A stretch of DNA of 64,000 nt, from the NCBI RefSeq assembly GCF_014838745.1, contig NZ_JABUXR010000003.1, positions 113,222-177,221 of the forward strand. The letters are read 5' to 3'. This document shows, piece after piece, positions 1-10,507 of this stretch. Source of the DNA: Limosilactobacillus urinaemulieris. Lineage in GTDB: Bacteria; Bacillota; Bacilli; Lactobacillales; Lactobacillaceae. The translations under genes and the position numbers were made by a program. The notes beneath the pieces were generated by a model that did no database searches, was not told the origin of the DNA, and saw only the letters and a list, made by a program, of their open reading frames with translations. Every line of letters begins with the position of its first letter. The first letter of the stretch is position 1.

Positions 1-210
1 ATGGTAGAGGAAGATGTTGCCACATCAGCGGTTGAGGGAAATGATTTAGAAATTTCCTTCAATCCTAATTACATGAAGGATGCATTACGATCCTTTGGTC
101 AATCAACGGTTAAGATTTCATTCACTTCTCCACTACGTCCATTTACGTTAGTTCCAACGGAAGATACAGAAAACTTTGTTCATCTGATCACGCCAGTTCG
201 GACATTTTAA
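1..210 (+). CDS. dnaN: DNA polymerase III beta clamp, C-terminal end (partial)
   Basis: This is the last 69 codons of the sliding clamp that tethers the replicative polymerase to DNA. The segment PLRPFTLVPTED followed by a terminal HLITPVRTF is the typical end of domain III of Firmicute DnaN. The gene begins upstream of the window, so the ATG at position 1 is only an internal methionine. It is followed by yaaA, recF, gyrB and gyrA, the standard origin-proximal order in Firmicutes, which fixes the identity. A hairpin with a T run follows the stop, so dnaN probably ends its own transcription unit. Confidence 0.93.
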   Translation: MVEEDVATSAVEGNDLEISFNPNYMKDALRSFGQSTVKISFTSPLRPFTLVPTEDTENFVHLITPVRTF

Positions 211-218
211 TGACAAGT

Positions 219-257
219 AAGAGGATTATGATAACTAGTTTGTCATACCCCTTTTTT
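219..257 (+). terminator. Probable intrinsic terminator of dnaN
   Basis: Two arms, AAGAGGATTATGATAA and TTTGTCATACCCCTTTT, pair with several G-U wobbles and one bulge around a CTAG loop and run into a T tract. It lies nine bases after the dnaN stop. Confidence 0.5.
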
Positions 258-361
258 ATTTTAAAAATTTGCTAAAATCGTGTTTTAAGCAAATTAAGCG
301 TTTTTAACTTGATTTTGACAAAAAAGACTAATAACCACTAAGAAGCCTAAAAAGGCTATCT

Positions 362-393
362 GCGCGTTTTTAACCTCTTAAATGTGGTATAAT
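362..393 (+). promoter_or_regulatory. Promoter of the yaaA-recF-gyrB-gyrA unit
   Basis: TATAAT at 388-393 is preceded by TGTGG, giving a TGnTATAAT extended -10 about 29 bases before the GTG start of yaaA. No good -35 is seen, which is usual for extended -10 promoters. An inverted repeat (AATTTGCTAAAA at 266-277 against TTTTAAGCAAATT at 283-295) and two copies of GCGTTTTTAAC (near 299 and 364) lie upstream. Their role is unknown. Confidence 0.55.
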
Positions 394-421
394 AGTATTT
401 GTGAAAAGTAGGTGATTAAGT

Positions 422-643
422 GTGGAAACCAAGACCATAAAAATAGATCGGCCTTTCATCACCTTGGGACAACTGCTCAAGGAAGAGGGAATTATCCCAA
501 CTGGTGGTGCAGCTAAATGGTTTTTGAAGGAGCATGATGTTCGGATTAATGACGAACTTGAGAATCGTCGTGGCCGGAAATTATATCCGGAAGATGTTGT
601 TATCATTCCCGAACATGAACCAATTATGATTAAGAGTAAGTAG
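422..643 (+). CDS. yaaA: S4-domain RNA-binding protein YaaA (RlbA)
   Basis: A 73-residue protein made almost entirely of one S4 RNA-binding fold. The segment TLGQLLKEEGIIPTGGAAKWF and the following NGE-like stretch (RINDELENRRGRKLYPED) are typical of the small YaaA family encoded between dnaN and recF. The family is linked to ribosome assembly or RNA binding; its precise role is not established. The start is GTG with an AGTAGGTGA ribosome site upstream. It ends eight bases before recF, so the two are co-transcribed. Length and position match the family. Confidence 0.9.
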   Translation: METKTIKIDRPFITLGQLLKEEGIIPTGGAAKWFLKEHDVRINDELENRRGRKLYPEDVVIIPEHEPIMIKSK

Positions 644-651
644 GAATTTGC

Positions 652-1776
652 ATGATTCTTTCAGAATTGCACTTACACAATTTTCGTAATTACGAAGATT
701 TGACAGTTCATTTTGCTCCTGGGGTTAATGTCCTGATTGGTCACAATGCTCAGGGAAAAACGAATATGTTAGAGGCGATTTATGCATTGTCATTAACACG
801 GAGCCACCGGACCCATAACAACCGAGAACTCATTAATTGGCAGCATAAATCAGCGACCATTAGCGGAATTGTTCAAAAGACGAGTGGACGCGTTCCGCTA
901 GAACTAGAATTTACTTCTAAGGGAAAACGAGCTAAAGTCAATCATCTTGAGCAGGCTCGATTATCTACATATGTTGGTCAACTAAATGCCATTTTATTTG
1001 CGCCGGAGGACTTGTCCCTAGTTAAGGGAGCACCAGCACTGCGGCGCCATTTTATGGATATGGAATTTAGTCAGATGAGTAGTAAGTATCTTTATAATGC
1101 TGGGCAGTATCGAACCTTACTGCGCCAAAGAAATAAGTATTTGAAGCAGTTAAAATACGGTCAGCAACACGATAAGGTTTTACTTGGAGTACTTTCTGAT
1201 CAGTTGGCTGCATACGGTGCAGAGGTTATCATTGCCCGTTATCAATTCTTGCAGCATTTGGAAAAGTGGGCTTCACAGCTTCACGAGAAAATATCCTTGA
1301 ATGCTGAACAATTAAGATTAGACTATATTACCCAATTGAAGCTGAGTGAGGAGACGACTGTTGAGCAGGCATATCAAAACTTGCTTGGCCTTTATCAGTC
1401 CCATGTAGATTGGGAAATTGAAAAGGGAACCACAATGTATGGACCGCAACGGGATGACATTCACTTTATAGTTAACGGGAAAAACGTTCAGTCGTTTGGC
1501 TCACAAGGCCAGCAACGAACAACGGCATTATCTGTTAAGTTGGCGGAGATCGACTTAATGAAGGAGCAGACGGGGGAATATCCGTTACTGCTTTTGGATG
1601 ATGTCCTATCTGAATTAGATACTATTCGTCAGACACACTTATTAACTGCCTTTCAAGATAAGGTGCAAACCTTTCTGACAACAACAAGCTTAAATGATGT
1701 TGCACGGCAGTTAATTCATCAACCAAAAATCTTTGAAATTGAACATGGTACTTTGAGCAAGGGGGAAACACAGTGA
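652..1776 (+). CDS. recF: DNA replication and repair protein RecF
   Basis: An SMC-like ATPase of 374 residues that works with RecO and RecR to load RecA at gapped DNA and helps restart replication. The Walker A motif GHNAQGKTN is near residue 31, the ABC signature region ([10 protein letters not shown]) is near residue 282, and the Walker B segment [12 protein letters not shown] is near residue 316. Length is normal. It lies directly downstream of yaaA, and its stop overlaps the GTG start of gyrB by four bases, so translation of gyrB is probably coupled to it. Confidence 0.96.
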   Translation: MILSELHLHNFRNYEDLTVHFAPGVNVLIGHNAQGKTNMLEAIYALSLTRSHRTHNNRELINWQHKSATISGIVQKTSGRVPLELEFTSKGKRAKVNHLEQARLSTYVGQLNAILFAPEDLSLVKGAPALRRHFMDMEFSQMSSKYLYNAGQYRTLLRQRNKYLKQLKYGQQHDKVLLGVLSDQLAAYGAEVIIARYQFLQHLEKWASQLHEKISLNAEQLRLDYITQLKLSEETTVEQAYQNLLGLYQSHVDWEIEKGTTMYGPQRDDIHFIVNGKNVQSFGSQGQQRTTALSVKLAEIDLMKEQTGEYPLLLLDDVLSELDTIRQTHLLTAFQDKVQTFLTTTSLNDVARQLIHQPKIFEIEHGTLSKGETQ

Positions 1777-3719
1777 GCGACGAGCAAAAAGAAACAAAAG
1801 CTGAGTTAGCGAGCGAGTATGATGCCAGTCAAATTCAGGTTCTTAAGGGGCTTGATGCAGTACGAAAACGGCCAGGGATGTATATTGGTTCAACCTCGGC
1901 TCAAGGACTACACCATTTAGTTTGGGAAATTGTCGATAACGGAATTGATGAGGCCCTAGCTGGATTCTGTGATGAAATTAACGTGGTTGTTGAACCAGAT
2001 AATAGTATTTCTGTTACCGATAACGGCCGGGGAATTCCTGTTGATACCCAAAAGGAAACCGGGAAACCAGCCCTTGAAACAGTATTTACTGTTCTTCACG
2101 CCGGTGGTAAGTTCGGCGGTGGCGGATACAAGGTTTCCGGTGGATTACACGGTGTTGGTGCTTCAGTTGTAAACGCCCTTTCTACAGAACTTGATGTTAA
2201 GGTTTCACGTCAGGGGAAGCGTTACTACATGGACTTTGATCATGGTCACGTTAAGACCTCAATGAAGGTAATTGATGAAAACGTGCCGGAAGATGTTCAT
2301 GGGACAACCGTTCACTTTAAGCCGGATCCGGAAATTTTCCGCGAAACAACTACATACAACATTAAGACTTTAACAAACCGTCTTCGTGAATTAGCATTCC
2401 TGAACAAGGGACTGAAAATCACAATTGAAGATAAGCGTGATAAGGAGTCAGAGCGGCAAGAATTCCATTATGAAGGTGGGATTCGACACTATGTTGACTT
2501 CTTGAATGAAGGGAAAACCACTCTCTTTGAACCACCAATTTACGTTGAAGGAAAAGAAAACGGTATTACTGTAGAAGTCTCTCTTCAATACACTGATTCT
2601 TACAGAAGTGATTTATTGACGTTTACCAACAATATCCATACTTATGAAGGTGGAACGCACGAAACTGGGTTTAAGATGGCCCTAACTCGGGTAATAAATG
2701 ACTATGGACATAAGTCAGGAGTCTTAAAAGGAAATGAAACACTTTCCGGGGATGATGTGCGTGAAGGATTAACCGCGGTTGTTTCTATCAAGCACCCGGA
2801 TCCGCAATTTGAGGGACAAACTAAGACAAAACTTGGGAACTCTGATGCACGAACGGCAACTGATCATGTTTTTGCAGCGACATTTAACCGATTCTTACTT
2901 GAACACCCTGATGAAGCACGGCAAATTATCGAAAAGGGGCAACTAGCTTCTAAAGCTCGGGTAGCAGCAAAACGGGCACGTGAAGTTACCCGGAAAAAGA
3001 GTGGTCTGGAAATTAGCAACTTACCAGGTAAGCTAGCTGATAATACTAGTAAGGATCCAAATATTTCTGAGTTGTTCATCGTCGAGGGGGACTCAGCTGG
3101 AGGTTCTGCTAAACAGGGACGTTCTCGGTTGACTCAAGCAATTTTGCCAATTCGGGGGAAGATTTTAAATGTTGAAAAGGCGACCCTTGACAGAATCTTA
3201 GCAAACGATGAAATTCGGTCGCTGTTTACAGCGTTAGGAACTGGCTTCGGCGAGGACTTTGATATTACCAAAGCTAATTACCATAAGCTGATTATTATGA
3301 CCGATGCCGATGTTGATGGTGCTCATATTCGGACGTTACTATTGACGCTCTTCTACCGGTTTATGAAGCCAATGATTACCCATGGCTATGTCTACATTGC
3401 CCAACCACCTCTATACCAAGTTCGTCAAGGAAAATTTGTAAAGTACATTGAATCAGACGAAGAGCTTGACCGGGTTGTTAACTCACTTCAACCAAGTCCT
3501 AAACCTGTTATTCAACGTTACAAGGGACTTGGTGAAATGGATGCTGAACAGCTTTGGGAAACAACGATGGATCCCGAAAAACGTCACCTTCTCCGGGTAA
3601 ACCTTGATGATGCCAAGGCGGCAGAGGAAATCTTCCCAATGTTGATGGGGAATAAGGTTACACCGCGGCGTGAATTTATCGAAAAGAATGCTAAGTTTGT
3701 AGAAAATCTTGATTTATAA
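1773..3719 (+). CDS. gyrB: DNA gyrase subunit B
   Basis: The ATPase subunit of gyrase (648 residues), which with GyrA introduces negative supercoils. The GHKL ATPase domain carries [10 protein letters not shown] and the G motifs DNGRGIP and [13 protein letters not shown]. The TOPRIM domain shows [13 protein letters not shown] and the DADVDGAHI metal site. The C-terminal motif [10 protein letters not shown] is intact. It starts with GTG inside the end of recF. The order recF-gyrB-gyrA is conserved in Firmicutes. Confidence 0.97.
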   Translation: MSDEQKETKAELASEYDASQIQVLKGLDAVRKRPGMYIGSTSAQGLHHLVWEIVDNGIDEALAGFCDEINVVVEPDNSISVTDNGRGIPVDTQKETGKPALETVFTVLHAGGKFGGGGYKVSGGLHGVGASVVNALSTELDVKVSRQGKRYYMDFDHGHVKTSMKVIDENVPEDVHGTTVHFKPDPEIFRETTTYNIKTLTNRLRELAFLNKGLKITIEDKRDKESERQEFHYEGGIRHYVDFLNEGKTTLFEPPIYVEGKENGITVEVSLQYTDSYRSDLLTFTNNIHTYEGGTHETGFKMALTRVINDYGHKSGVLKGNETLSGDDVREGLTAVVSIKHPDPQFEGQTKTKLGNSDARTATDHVFAATFNRFLLEHPDEARQIIEKGQLASKARVAAKRAREVTRKKSGLEISNLPGKLADNTSKDPNISELFIVEGDSAGGSAKQGRSRLTQAILPIRGKILNVEKATLDRILANDEIRSLFTALGTGFGEDFDITKANYHKLIIMTDADVDGAHIRTLLLTLFYRFMKPMITHGYVYIAQPPLYQVRQGKFVKYIESDEELDRVVNSLQPSPKPVIQRYKGLGEMDAEQLWETTMDPEKRHLLRVNLDDAKAAEEIFPMLMGNKVTPRREFIEKNAKFVENLDL

Positions 3720-3805
3720 GATTGGTGTGTGAACCGAATTAAGCTTGTTAACTATTAGCGCTTTTTTCGGGCATCATACTCAAATTTAAAGGAGGAACAA
3801 CGATA

Positions 3806-6319
3806 GTGGCTGAAAACGATCTATCAAATAACCGGATCACGGACGTTAACCTGACTAGTCAGATGAAAAATTCATTCTTAGACTACGCCATGAGTGTTAT
3901 CGTTTCTCGGGCACTCCCGGATGTGCGTGATGGGTTGAAACCAGTACAACGACGGATCCTGTACGGGATGAATGAATTAGGGGTTACTCCTGATAAGCCA
4001 TATAAGAAGTCTGCCCGGATTGTTGGGGATGTTATGGGGAAATTCCACCCCCATGGTGATTCTTCAATCTATGAAGGGCTAGTACGGATGGCACAGGATT
4101 TTAGTTACCGGTACATGTTGGTTGATGGTCACGGTAACTTTGGTTCAATTGATGGTGATAGTGCCGCTGCTATGCGGTATACCGAAGCCAAGATGAGTAA
4201 AATTGCCGTTGAAATGTTACGGGATATTAACAAGAATACTGTTGATTTTCAAGACAACTATGATGGAACCGAAAAGGAACCGACTGTGCTACCAGCTCGG
4301 TTCCCCAATTTACTTGTTAATGGTGCTTCAGGGATTGCTGTTGGAATGGCAACGAATATCCCAACCCATAATTTAGGGGAAGTTATTAGTGCAATTCACG
4401 TACTGATGGATAATCCGGACGCTACAACTGAAGACTTAATGAAAGTCTTGCCAGGACCAGATTTTCCAACTGGTGGTGTTGTCATGGGCAAGTCTGGAAT
4501 TCGGAAGGCTTATGAGACCGGTCGAGGGACAATTGTTGTTCGGGCTAAAGTCGATATTGAAGAACGAAAGAACGGTAGACAACAAATTGTTGTTCACGAA
4601 ATTCCTTATATGGTTAATAAGGCAAAGCTGATTGAACGGATTGCTGATTTAGCTCGGAATAAGGAAATCGAAGGGATTACTGACGTTAATGATGAAACCG
4701 ACCGTGAAGGAATGCGGATCGTAATTGATGTACGTCGTGATGCTAGTGCTGAAGTGATCTTGAATAATTTGTACAAGATGACTTTGATGCAGACAACCTT
4801 CAATTTCAATATGTTAGCAATTGTTAATGGTGCACCAAAGATCCTTAGCTTGAAGGAAATCCTTCAGTATTACCTAGAACATCAGGAAAATGTTGTTCGG
4901 CGGCGGACAGAATTTGATCTGAAAAAAGCCGAAAACCGTGCTCATATTGTTGCTGGGTTACGAATTGCTTTAGATCATATTGATGAAATCATTAATATTA
5001 TTCGGAACTCCCAAACAAGTGAAATTGCGAAAAATCAGTTGATGGAAAACTATGGACTATCGGATCGTCAAGCCCAAGCAATTCTTGATATGCGGTTAGT
5101 CCGGTTAACCGGTTTGGAACGAGAAAAGATTGAGGCCGAATATAAGAAGTTAATGGCAGCAATTGCCGATTACAAAGACATTCTTGCTCACCAAGAACGG
5201 ATCAACCAAATTATTTACGATGAATTATTAGAAATTCAAAAGAAGTTTGGTGATAAGCGACGGACAGAACTTCAAGTTGGTGATATTACTAACATTGAAG
5301 ATGAAGATTTGATTGAGGAAGAGTCAATCATTGTGACCTTAACGCATAATGGTTACATTAAACGGTTGCCGGTAGATGAATTTAAGTCTCAACACCGTGG
5401 TGGTCGTGGTGTTAAGGGAATGGGTGTTCACAAGGATGACTTTATTGAACAATTAATTTCTAGTGATACTCATGACTTGCTCCTCTTCTTTACCAATTCA
5501 GGAAAGGTTTACTCCATGAAAGGGTATGAAATTCCAGAGTATGGTCGGTCTGCTCAAGGAATTCCAATCATTAACTTACTTGGAATTGATAACAAAGAGA
5601 AGATTAGTGCTGTGATTAACGTTTCACATGAAACTAACGACGATGATAAGTTCCTCTTCTTTACCACTAAGCAGGGAACCGTAAAACGGACACCAGTTAC
5701 CGAGTTTAAGAATATTCGAAGTAATGGGTTGAAGGCGATTAACCTTCACGATGATGATGAGCTGATCCATGTCGATATAGTTAAGGATCAACAAAATATG
5801 ATTATCGGAACACACCACGGTTATGCCTTAAGCTTTAACTCATCTGTTGTCCGGTCAATGGGACGTTCAGCAGCAGGAGTTCGTGGAATTCGCTTACGGG
5901 ATGACGATTATGTCATTGGTACTGCACCACTTGATGATGATAGCAACGTCCTAGTAATTAGTGAATTAGGTTACGGTAAGCAAACGCCTGCTAGCGAGTA
6001 CCCAATTAAGGGTCGTGGCGGTTTAGGTGTTAAGACCGTTAACGTAACGAAAAAGAATGGTCCTCTGGTTGGCCTAACAACTGTTAAGGGAGACGAAGAC
6101 ATTATGCTGGTCACAGACCATGGTGTGATTATTCGTTTCGGTGTTGAAACAGTATCGCAAACTGGTCGATCAGCACTAGGAGTTCACCTAATTAAGATGG
6201 ATGATGGGACGCATGTTGCGACAATTGCGAAGGTTGAAAAGGAAAGCGATGAAGATGACAATTCTTTATCAAATGAAAATTCAACTGAAGAAGCAACTAC
6301 GGAAGAAAAAACTGAATAA
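3806..6319 (+). CDS. gyrA: DNA gyrase subunit A
   Basis: The DNA-breaking subunit of gyrase (837 residues). The winged-helix region contains [15 protein letters not shown] (about residues 80-95, the quinolone-determining region with the usual serine) and the catalytic tyrosine in AMRYTEAKM near residue 125. Six beta-pinwheel repeats follow, with a GyrA-box-like motif [10 protein letters not shown] near residue 530. The last 25 residues are strongly acidic (runs of E and D). The GTG start has a strong AAAGGAGG site. It sits 86 bases after gyrB and probably shares its transcript. Confidence 0.97.
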   Translation: MAENDLSNNRITDVNLTSQMKNSFLDYAMSVIVSRALPDVRDGLKPVQRRILYGMNELGVTPDKPYKKSARIVGDVMGKFHPHGDSSIYEGLVRMAQDFSYRYMLVDGHGNFGSIDGDSAAAMRYTEAKMSKIAVEMLRDINKNTVDFQDNYDGTEKEPTVLPARFPNLLVNGASGIAVGMATNIPTHNLGEVISAIHVLMDNPDATTEDLMKVLPGPDFPTGGVVMGKSGIRKAYETGRGTIVVRAKVDIEERKNGRQQIVVHEIPYMVNKAKLIERIADLARNKEIEGITDVNDETDREGMRIVIDVRRDASAEVILNNLYKMTLMQTTFNFNMLAIVNGAPKILSLKEILQYYLEHQENVVRRRTEFDLKKAENRAHIVAGLRIALDHIDEIINIIRNSQTSEIAKNQLMENYGLSDRQAQAILDMRLVRLTGLEREKIEAEYKKLMAAIADYKDILAHQERINQIIYDELLEIQKKFGDKRRTELQVGDITNIEDEDLIEEESIIVTLTHNGYIKRLPVDEFKSQHRGGRGVKGMGVHKDDFIEQLISSDTHDLLLFFTNSGKVYSMKGYEIPEYGRSAQGIPIINLLGIDNKEKISAVINVSHETNDDDKFLFFTTKQGTVKRTPVTEFKNIRSNGLKAINLHDDDELIHVDIVKDQQNMIIGTHHGYALSFNSSVVRSMGRSAAGVRGIRLRDDDYVIGTAPLDDDSNVLVISELGYGKQTPASEYPIKGRGGLGVKTVNVTKKNGPLVGLTTVKGDEDIMLVTDHGVIIRFGVETVSQTGRSALGVHLIKMDDGTHVATIAKVEKESDEDDNSLSNENSTEEATTEEKTE

Positions 6320-6326
6320 ATAAAGT

Positions 6327-6382
6327 AGAAATCCTGATTTGTTACGTCTTTATTAAGTAGACCGCAAATTCAGGATTTTCTT
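6327..6382 (+). terminator. Terminator after gyrA
   Basis: AGAAATCCTGATTTG pairs with CAAATTCAGGATTTTCT around a 23-base loop and is followed by a short T-rich stretch. It closes the yaaA-gyrA unit. Confidence 0.6.
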
Positions 6383-6394
6383 GTTACCTGTTCC

Positions 6395-6423
6395 TTGTTT
6401 TAAACCAATGTCTGTGGTATATT
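6395..6423 (+). promoter_or_regulatory. Promoter of the rpsF-ssb-rpsR operon
   Basis: TTGTTT (6395-6400), a 17-base spacer and TATATT (6418-6423), with TGTGG before the -10. It lies about 95 bases before rpsF. Confidence 0.6.
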
Positions 6424-6429
6424 TTATTC

Positions 6430-6510
6430 TTGTGAGTATACGTAACAGACGTCTACTCTCCTTGTTCTTCTTAATCTTTACGGGAAGAGCCAGAGTCCAT
6501 AAGGAGGTGT
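6430..6510 (+). promoter_or_regulatory. Possible S6:S18 autoregulatory leader
   Basis: The roughly 85-base untranslated leader of rpsF contains short pairable segments (TACTCT with AGAGT; TTCTTC with GAAGAG). In many bacteria this leader binds the S6:S18 complex and represses the operon. I infer the same here from position only and did not confirm the family consensus. Confidence 0.3.
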
Positions 6511-6517
6511 AACATTC

Positions 6518-6814
6518 ATGGAAACACGTAAATATGAAATTACTTACATCATTCGTCCTGATATGGAAGAATCTGCAAAGAGCGACCTTGTAGCTCGCTT
6601 TGACAAGATTCTTGAGGACAATGGTGCAACCATCGCTGATTCCAAGGATTGGTCAACACGCCGGTTTGCTTACCCAATTGACAAGTACACTGAAGGTACT
6701 TACCACGTGGTAAACCTTACTACCGACACTGACGAAGCCTTAAACGAATTCGATCGTTTAGCTAAGTTCAACGATGATATCCTACGTCACATGATCATCA
6801 AGCGTGAAGCTTAA
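6518..6814 (+). CDS. rpsF: 30S ribosomal protein S6
   Basis: A 98-residue S6 protein that forms a heterodimer with S18 on the 30S platform. The N-terminal [13 protein letters not shown] and the central [22 protein letters not shown] are typical of the family. The ATG has a strong AAGGAGG site. It is the first gene of rpsF-ssb-rpsR, an operon order conserved across Firmicutes that ties ribosome assembly to single-stranded DNA binding protein supply. Confidence 0.97.
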   Translation: METRKYEITYIIRPDMEESAKSDLVARFDKILEDNGATIADSKDWSTRRFAYPIDKYTEGTYHVVNLTTDTDEALNEFDRLAKFNDDILRHMIIKREA

Positions 6815-6850
6815 TTTGATCTTCAATTAATAGAGAGGAGACGAGATCTA

Positions 6851-7396
6851 ATGATTAATCGTGCAGTACTTACTGGACGCTTAACAAGAGATCCTGAGTT
6901 GCGGTACACAACCAGTGGAACAGCTGTTGTATCATTTACTTTAGCTGTTGATCGTCAATTCCGAAACCAAAATGGGGATCGGGATGCTGACTTTATCAAT
7001 TGCGTCATTTGGCGTAAGTCTGCTGAAAACTTTAGTAACTTTACTCATAAGGGATCCTTAGTTGGTATCGAAGGACGGATTCAAACCCGGAATTACGAAA
7101 ATCAGCAAGGTAACCGAGTTTATGTTACCGAAATTGTTGTCGATAATTTTGCACTGCTTGAACCACGCCAAAACGGTGGTAGTCAACAATATGGCAACCA
7201 ACAATCATTTGGTGGTCAAGGTCAACCGCAGTACAATAATAATCAACCGCAACCTGGAAATAATGCTCCTCAATCTAATTCGTCTAATGGCTTTGGTGGT
7301 AATAATAACCAACCAAGTCAACCAGATAACCAGTTCCCTAATGGTGGGGACGATGGTCAATCCATTGACTTATCTGATGACGAATTACCATTCTAA
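6851..7396 (+). CDS. ssb: Single-stranded DNA-binding protein
   Basis: A 181-residue SSB. The OB-fold (residues 1-105) starts with [20 protein letters not shown] and includes [15 protein letters not shown] long Gln/Asn/Gly-rich disordered linker follows, then the conserved acidic tip DLSDDELPF, which recruits replication and repair partners such as RecO, PriA and RecQ. It lies between rpsF and rpsR, with normal ribosome sites before each gene. Confidence 0.97.
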   Translation: MINRAVLTGRLTRDPELRYTTSGTAVVSFTLAVDRQFRNQNGDRDADFINCVIWRKSAENFSNFTHKGSLVGIEGRIQTRNYENQQGNRVYVTEIVVDNFALLEPRQNGGSQQYGNQQSFGGQGQPQYNNNQPQPGNNAPQSNSSNGFGGNNNQPSQPDNQFPNGGDDGQSIDLSDDELPF

Positions 7397-7428
7397 AGAA
7401 TTCTTTAACCAGATAGGAGGGTAATTTC

Positions 7429-7665
7429 ATGGCACAACAACGTCGGGGCGGCCGTCGTCGTCGTAAAGTCGACTTTATCGCCGCAAACCACATCGACTAC
7501 ATCGATTACAAAGACACTGATTTATTACGTCGGTTTATTTCTGAACGGGGTAAGATTTTACCACGTCGGGTTACTGGTACTAGCGCCAAGAACCAACGTA
7601 AGTTAACTATCGCTATTAAGCGTGCACGGATTATGGGTCTTTTGCCATTTGTTGCTGAAGATTAA
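7429..7665 (+). CDS. rpsR: 30S ribosomal protein S18
   Basis: A 78-residue basic protein of the 30S platform, partner of S6. The segments [19 protein letters not shown] and [18 protein letters not shown] identify the family. The cysteine found in zinc-type S18 copies is absent. Last gene of the operon; a near-perfect hairpin terminator follows 13 bases after the stop. Confidence 0.97.
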   Translation: MAQQRRGGRRRRKVDFIAANHIDYIDYKDTDLLRRFISERGKILPRRVTGTSAKNQRKLTIAIKRARIMGLLPFVAED

Positions 7666-7678
7666 TTCCGTAAAATAA

Positions 7679-7715
7679 GAGGCTGAGAAAAAACGATTCG
7701 TTTTTTCTCAGCCTC
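7679..7715 (+). terminator. Terminator of the rpsF-ssb-rpsR operon
   Basis: A 37-base palindrome: GAGGCTGAGAAAAAACGA, one central T, then its exact complement. The T run lies inside the right arm. It could act in both directions. Confidence 0.85.
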
Positions 7716-7757
7716 TCTCTGTAACTAATAGTAACCGAACTTACCGAGTTTAATTGC

Positions 7758-7863
7758 GGGAATTAACCCGAGCCTTCGAGTCTAACTACGAACGACTCTG
7801 ATGAATTCATTATCATTCGTCGTTCTAGGTTAGCCAACCAGGCTCTTGAATGGGTTAATTCCC
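7758..7863. repeat. 106-base long inverted repeat, function unknown
   Basis: The outer arms are GGGAATTAACCCGAGCC (7758-7774) and GGCTC plus GGGTTAATTCCC (7841-7845, 7852-7863), complementary apart from a six-base bulge. A second helix pairs 7782-7796 with 7819-7833 (7 + 5 bp around a 3-base internal loop). The tip contains the palindrome TGAATTCA. T-rich sequence follows. There is no ORF. It lies between the rpsR terminator and the gdpP promoter, so it belongs to neither unit. It might be an extended RNA hairpin, a miniature transposable-element remnant, or a protein-binding cruciform. Confidence 0.6.
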
Positions 7864-7928
7864 AGCTTTATTTTTAAAAGATTTTTCATTCCGTAAGTGT
7901 TGAGATGCAGTCAAATAGACCAATGTGA

Positions 7929-7934
7929 TATTAT
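7929..7934 (+). promoter_or_regulatory. Probable -10 element of gdpP
   Basis: TGATATTAT matches an extended -10 (TGnTATTAT), about 64 bases before the gdpP start and downstream of the long inverted repeat. No clear -35 is seen. Confidence 0.4.
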
Positions 7935-7997
7935 AGATACTGATTGTTTAACAAAAATTAATAATTAACGAAAAACGTTAAAATCAGGAGGACCAGT

Positions 7998-10022
7998 ATG
8001 AGAGATCTTATTAGTCGAGAATACTGGCGAGAGCTGTTTAAACAGCCAGCAGTTCGGTGGAATTTTATTTACATTTTAATTTTAACGATTCTTAGTCTAG
8101 TACTGGGATTTTATATTAATTGGCTTCTTGGGATTGCGATCCTAGTGGTGGCTCTTTTTGGTAGTCAGCTTAGTATAAGTCGTTTACGAACGATCGTCGT
8201 TGATGCTCATGAGTACTTAGCAGATCTAACTTATCGGGTTGAGCAGGGACAACAGGAAGCGTTGCTTGAAATGCCTTTAGGAATGATCCTGATGAATAAG
8301 CAGGGCGAAATTCAATGGATTAATCCTTATATGGCTAAGTACTTTGATCTAAAAATTGTTGTTGGGAAGAAACTTAAAGAAGTTGATAACGAGCTTGCCA
8401 AACTAGAAAATGAGCATCGGAATGATAAGCAGCCGACGATCGTTACGTGGCAGGATCGTCAATTTGAATTCTTGGTTCAAAAAGATAATCATGTTATCTA
8501 CATGATGGACGTGACAAGCTATGAAGAAATTAATAAGCGTTATAAACAACAGCAAATCTTCCTGGGAAACATATATTTAGATAACTATGTTGAACTAACC
8601 CAGGGGATGAGCGATTCAGATGTTTCTAATTTACATAATTATGTGACGTCAGAAATTAGTAAGTGGGCAGCAGAGAATCACTTATTAATGAAGATAATTG
8701 ACGATGATAATTACCTAATTATCGGACATCAAATTTCATTGAACCGGTTGGAAGAAAAGAAGTTTAAGATTCTCGATATTATTCGGGAAAATACTTCAAA
8801 ACAGAACTCACCAGTAACGTTAAGTGTTGGAATTGCTTATGGTGAAAATGATCTGGTAAAATTAGCTGATACTGCTCAAAACAACCTTGATCTTGCGCTA
8901 GGACGAGGTGGCGATCAGGTTGTTGTCCGCGCTCAGGATTCTGAAGCACGGTTCTACGGCGGAAAGACCAATCCAATGGAAAAGCGGACACGGGTTCGAG
9001 CGCGAATGATTAGTCAGGCCCTTCAAGAACTAATGGCCCAAGCAGATCAAATCTTTGTAATGGGACATAAGAATCCTGATATGGATTCGCTGGGTGCTTG
9101 TTTAGGAATTCGCCGAATTGCGGAAATGAATAACTGTGAATGTTGGATTGTCGTTGATGACGAGCAGGCTCACTCTGATGTTCAGCGTCTCCTGAAGCAA
9201 ATGGATAATTTTCAGGAAATCAAGGAACATATTATTACCCCTGAAGAGGCTCTTGAGAAAGCCACTCCTAATAGCCTTCTGGTGATGGTTGACCATGCTA
9301 AGAAAGGAATTACGATTGCTCCAGAGCTTTATGAACGTTTACAAAACCGTCTTGTGATTATTGATCACCACCGGCGCGGTGAAGAGTTTCCTGAAAATCC
9401 ATTATTGGTTTATATCGAGCCATATGCATCATCAACTTGTGAGTTAATTACAGAAATGTTTGAATATCAACCACGAGAAGGTAAAGGGTTGAATAAACTG
9501 GAAGCTACGGCAATGCTGACGGGAATTCAAATTGATACTAAATCGTTTACCAAAAGTGCGGGAACCCGGACATTTGATGCGGCAAGTTACTTACGATCTG
9601 CCGGAGCTGACGGGATGATGATCCAAATGTTCATGAAAGAAAATGCAGATAGTTTCATGAAACGTAATCACTTAATCTCATTAGCAGAGTTAAATGGTTC
9701 AATTGCGATCTGTGCTGGAGAGGAAGACCAGATCTATGATCCGGTAACAGCTGCTCAAGCGGCAGATATGCTTCTTCAGGTTAACGGGATAGAGGCCTCG
9801 TTTGTTATTACTAAACGAGCTGATGGAATGATCTGTATCTCCGCACGTTCAATGGGTGACGTGAATGTTCAATTAATTATGGAAAAAATGGGTGGCGGTG
9901 GTCACCTAGCTAATGCTGCAACCCAAATTAAGGGGAAAACAATTGCGGAAGTTAAGCAAACTCTGATTGACCAATTGGCTAAAACAGAGGATGATGGAAA
10001 TAAAGAATCAACTGAGGAGTGA
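7998..10022 (+). CDS. gdpP: Cyclic-di-AMP phosphodiesterase GdpP
   Basis: A 674-residue membrane enzyme that hydrolyses the second messenger c-di-AMP to pApA, and so influences potassium, osmotic and cell-wall homeostasis. Two transmembrane helices (about residues 20-60) are followed by a PAS domain, a degenerate GGDEF domain (about 180-310), a DHH phosphoesterase domain and DHHA1. Manganese-binding motifs are visible: GHKNPDMDS near residue 355, VDHAKKG near 431, IDHHRRG near 455, and GGGGH near 632. It is followed with no gap by rplI and dnaB, the usual gdpP-rplI-dnaB order of Firmicutes. Confidence 0.95.
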   Translation: MRDLISREYWRELFKQPAVRWNFIYILILTILSLVLGFYINWLLGIAILVVALFGSQLSISRLRTIVVDAHEYLADLTYRVEQGQQEALLEMPLGMILMNKQGEIQWINPYMAKYFDLKIVVGKKLKEVDNELAKLENEHRNDKQPTIVTWQDRQFEFLVQKDNHVIYMMDVTSYEEINKRYKQQQIFLGNIYLDNYVELTQGMSDSDVSNLHNYVTSEISKWAAENHLLMKIIDDDNYLIIGHQISLNRLEEKKFKILDIIRENTSKQNSPVTLSVGIAYGENDLVKLADTAQNNLDLALGRGGDQVVVRAQDSEARFYGGKTNPMEKRTRVRARMISQALQELMAQADQIFVMGHKNPDMDSLGACLGIRRIAEMNNCECWIVVDDEQAHSDVQRLLKQMDNFQEIKEHIITPEEALEKATPNSLLVMVDHAKKGITIAPELYERLQNRLVIIDHHRRGEEFPENPLLVYIEPYASSTCELITEMFEYQPREGKGLNKLEATAMLTGIQIDTKSFTKSAGTRTFDAASYLRSAGADGMMIQMFMKENADSFMKRNHLISLAELNGSIAICAGEEDQIYDPVTAAQAADMLLQVNGIEASFVITKRADGMICISARSMGDVNVQLIMEKMGGGGHLANAATQIKGKTIAEVKQTLIDQLAKTEDDGNKESTEE

Positions 10023-10027
10023 CTAAG

Positions 10028-10480
10028 ATGAAAGTTATTTTTATTCAAGACGTTCGTGGTCGCGGTAAGCGTGGGCAAGTAAAAGATGTTCCCGATGGCT
10101 ATGCGCAAAACTACCTCATTAAGCGAGGACTCGCAAAGCAGGCTACCCACGCTGCAATGAGCCAGTTAGCTGGTCAACAACGTGCAGAAGAAAAGCACGC
10201 TGCTGAAGAATTGGCTGAGGCTAAAGAGTTGAAGAAGGTTCTTGAAGATGACAAGACCGTTGTCGAATTGAGTGGAAAGGCTGGAACTGACGGCCGGATG
10301 TTTGGTTCGATTTCAACTAAACAAATTGCGACTGCATTACAAAAGCAATTCAACGTCAAGATTGATAAGCGGAAGATTGAGCTTGCAGCACCAATTAAGG
10401 CGTTGGGTTATGTTAACGTGCCAATTAAACTGCACCCACAAGTGATGGCTGAAATTCGGGTTCACATTGCCGAAAAGTAA
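10028..10480 (+). CDS. rplI: 50S ribosomal protein L9
   Basis: A 150-residue L9 protein that binds 23S rRNA at the base of the L1 stalk. The N-terminal MKVIFIQDVRGRGKRGQV and the DGYAQNYLIKRGLA segment define the RNA-binding lobe; the C-terminal lobe after the long helix is also present. I choose the ATG at 10028 because the GAGGAG ribosome site at 10014-10019 lies eight bases before it. An upstream in-frame GTG at 10019 would overlap that site. It follows gdpP directly and precedes dnaB. Confidence 0.95.
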   Translation: MKVIFIQDVRGRGKRGQVKDVPDGYAQNYLIKRGLAKQATHAAMSQLAGQQRAEEKHAAEELAEAKELKKVLEDDKTVVELSGKAGTDGRMFGSISTKQIATALQKQFNVKIDKRKIELAAPIKALGYVNVPIKLHPQVMAEIRVHIAEK

Positions 10481-10507
10481 GCTCATTGATTAAAGGAGCG
10501 TATCGTC

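Noticed and set aside
4045-4090. Quinolone-resistance change in GyrA
   Set aside because: The [10 protein letters not shown] segment has the usual serine and acidic residue, so no resistance change is visible.
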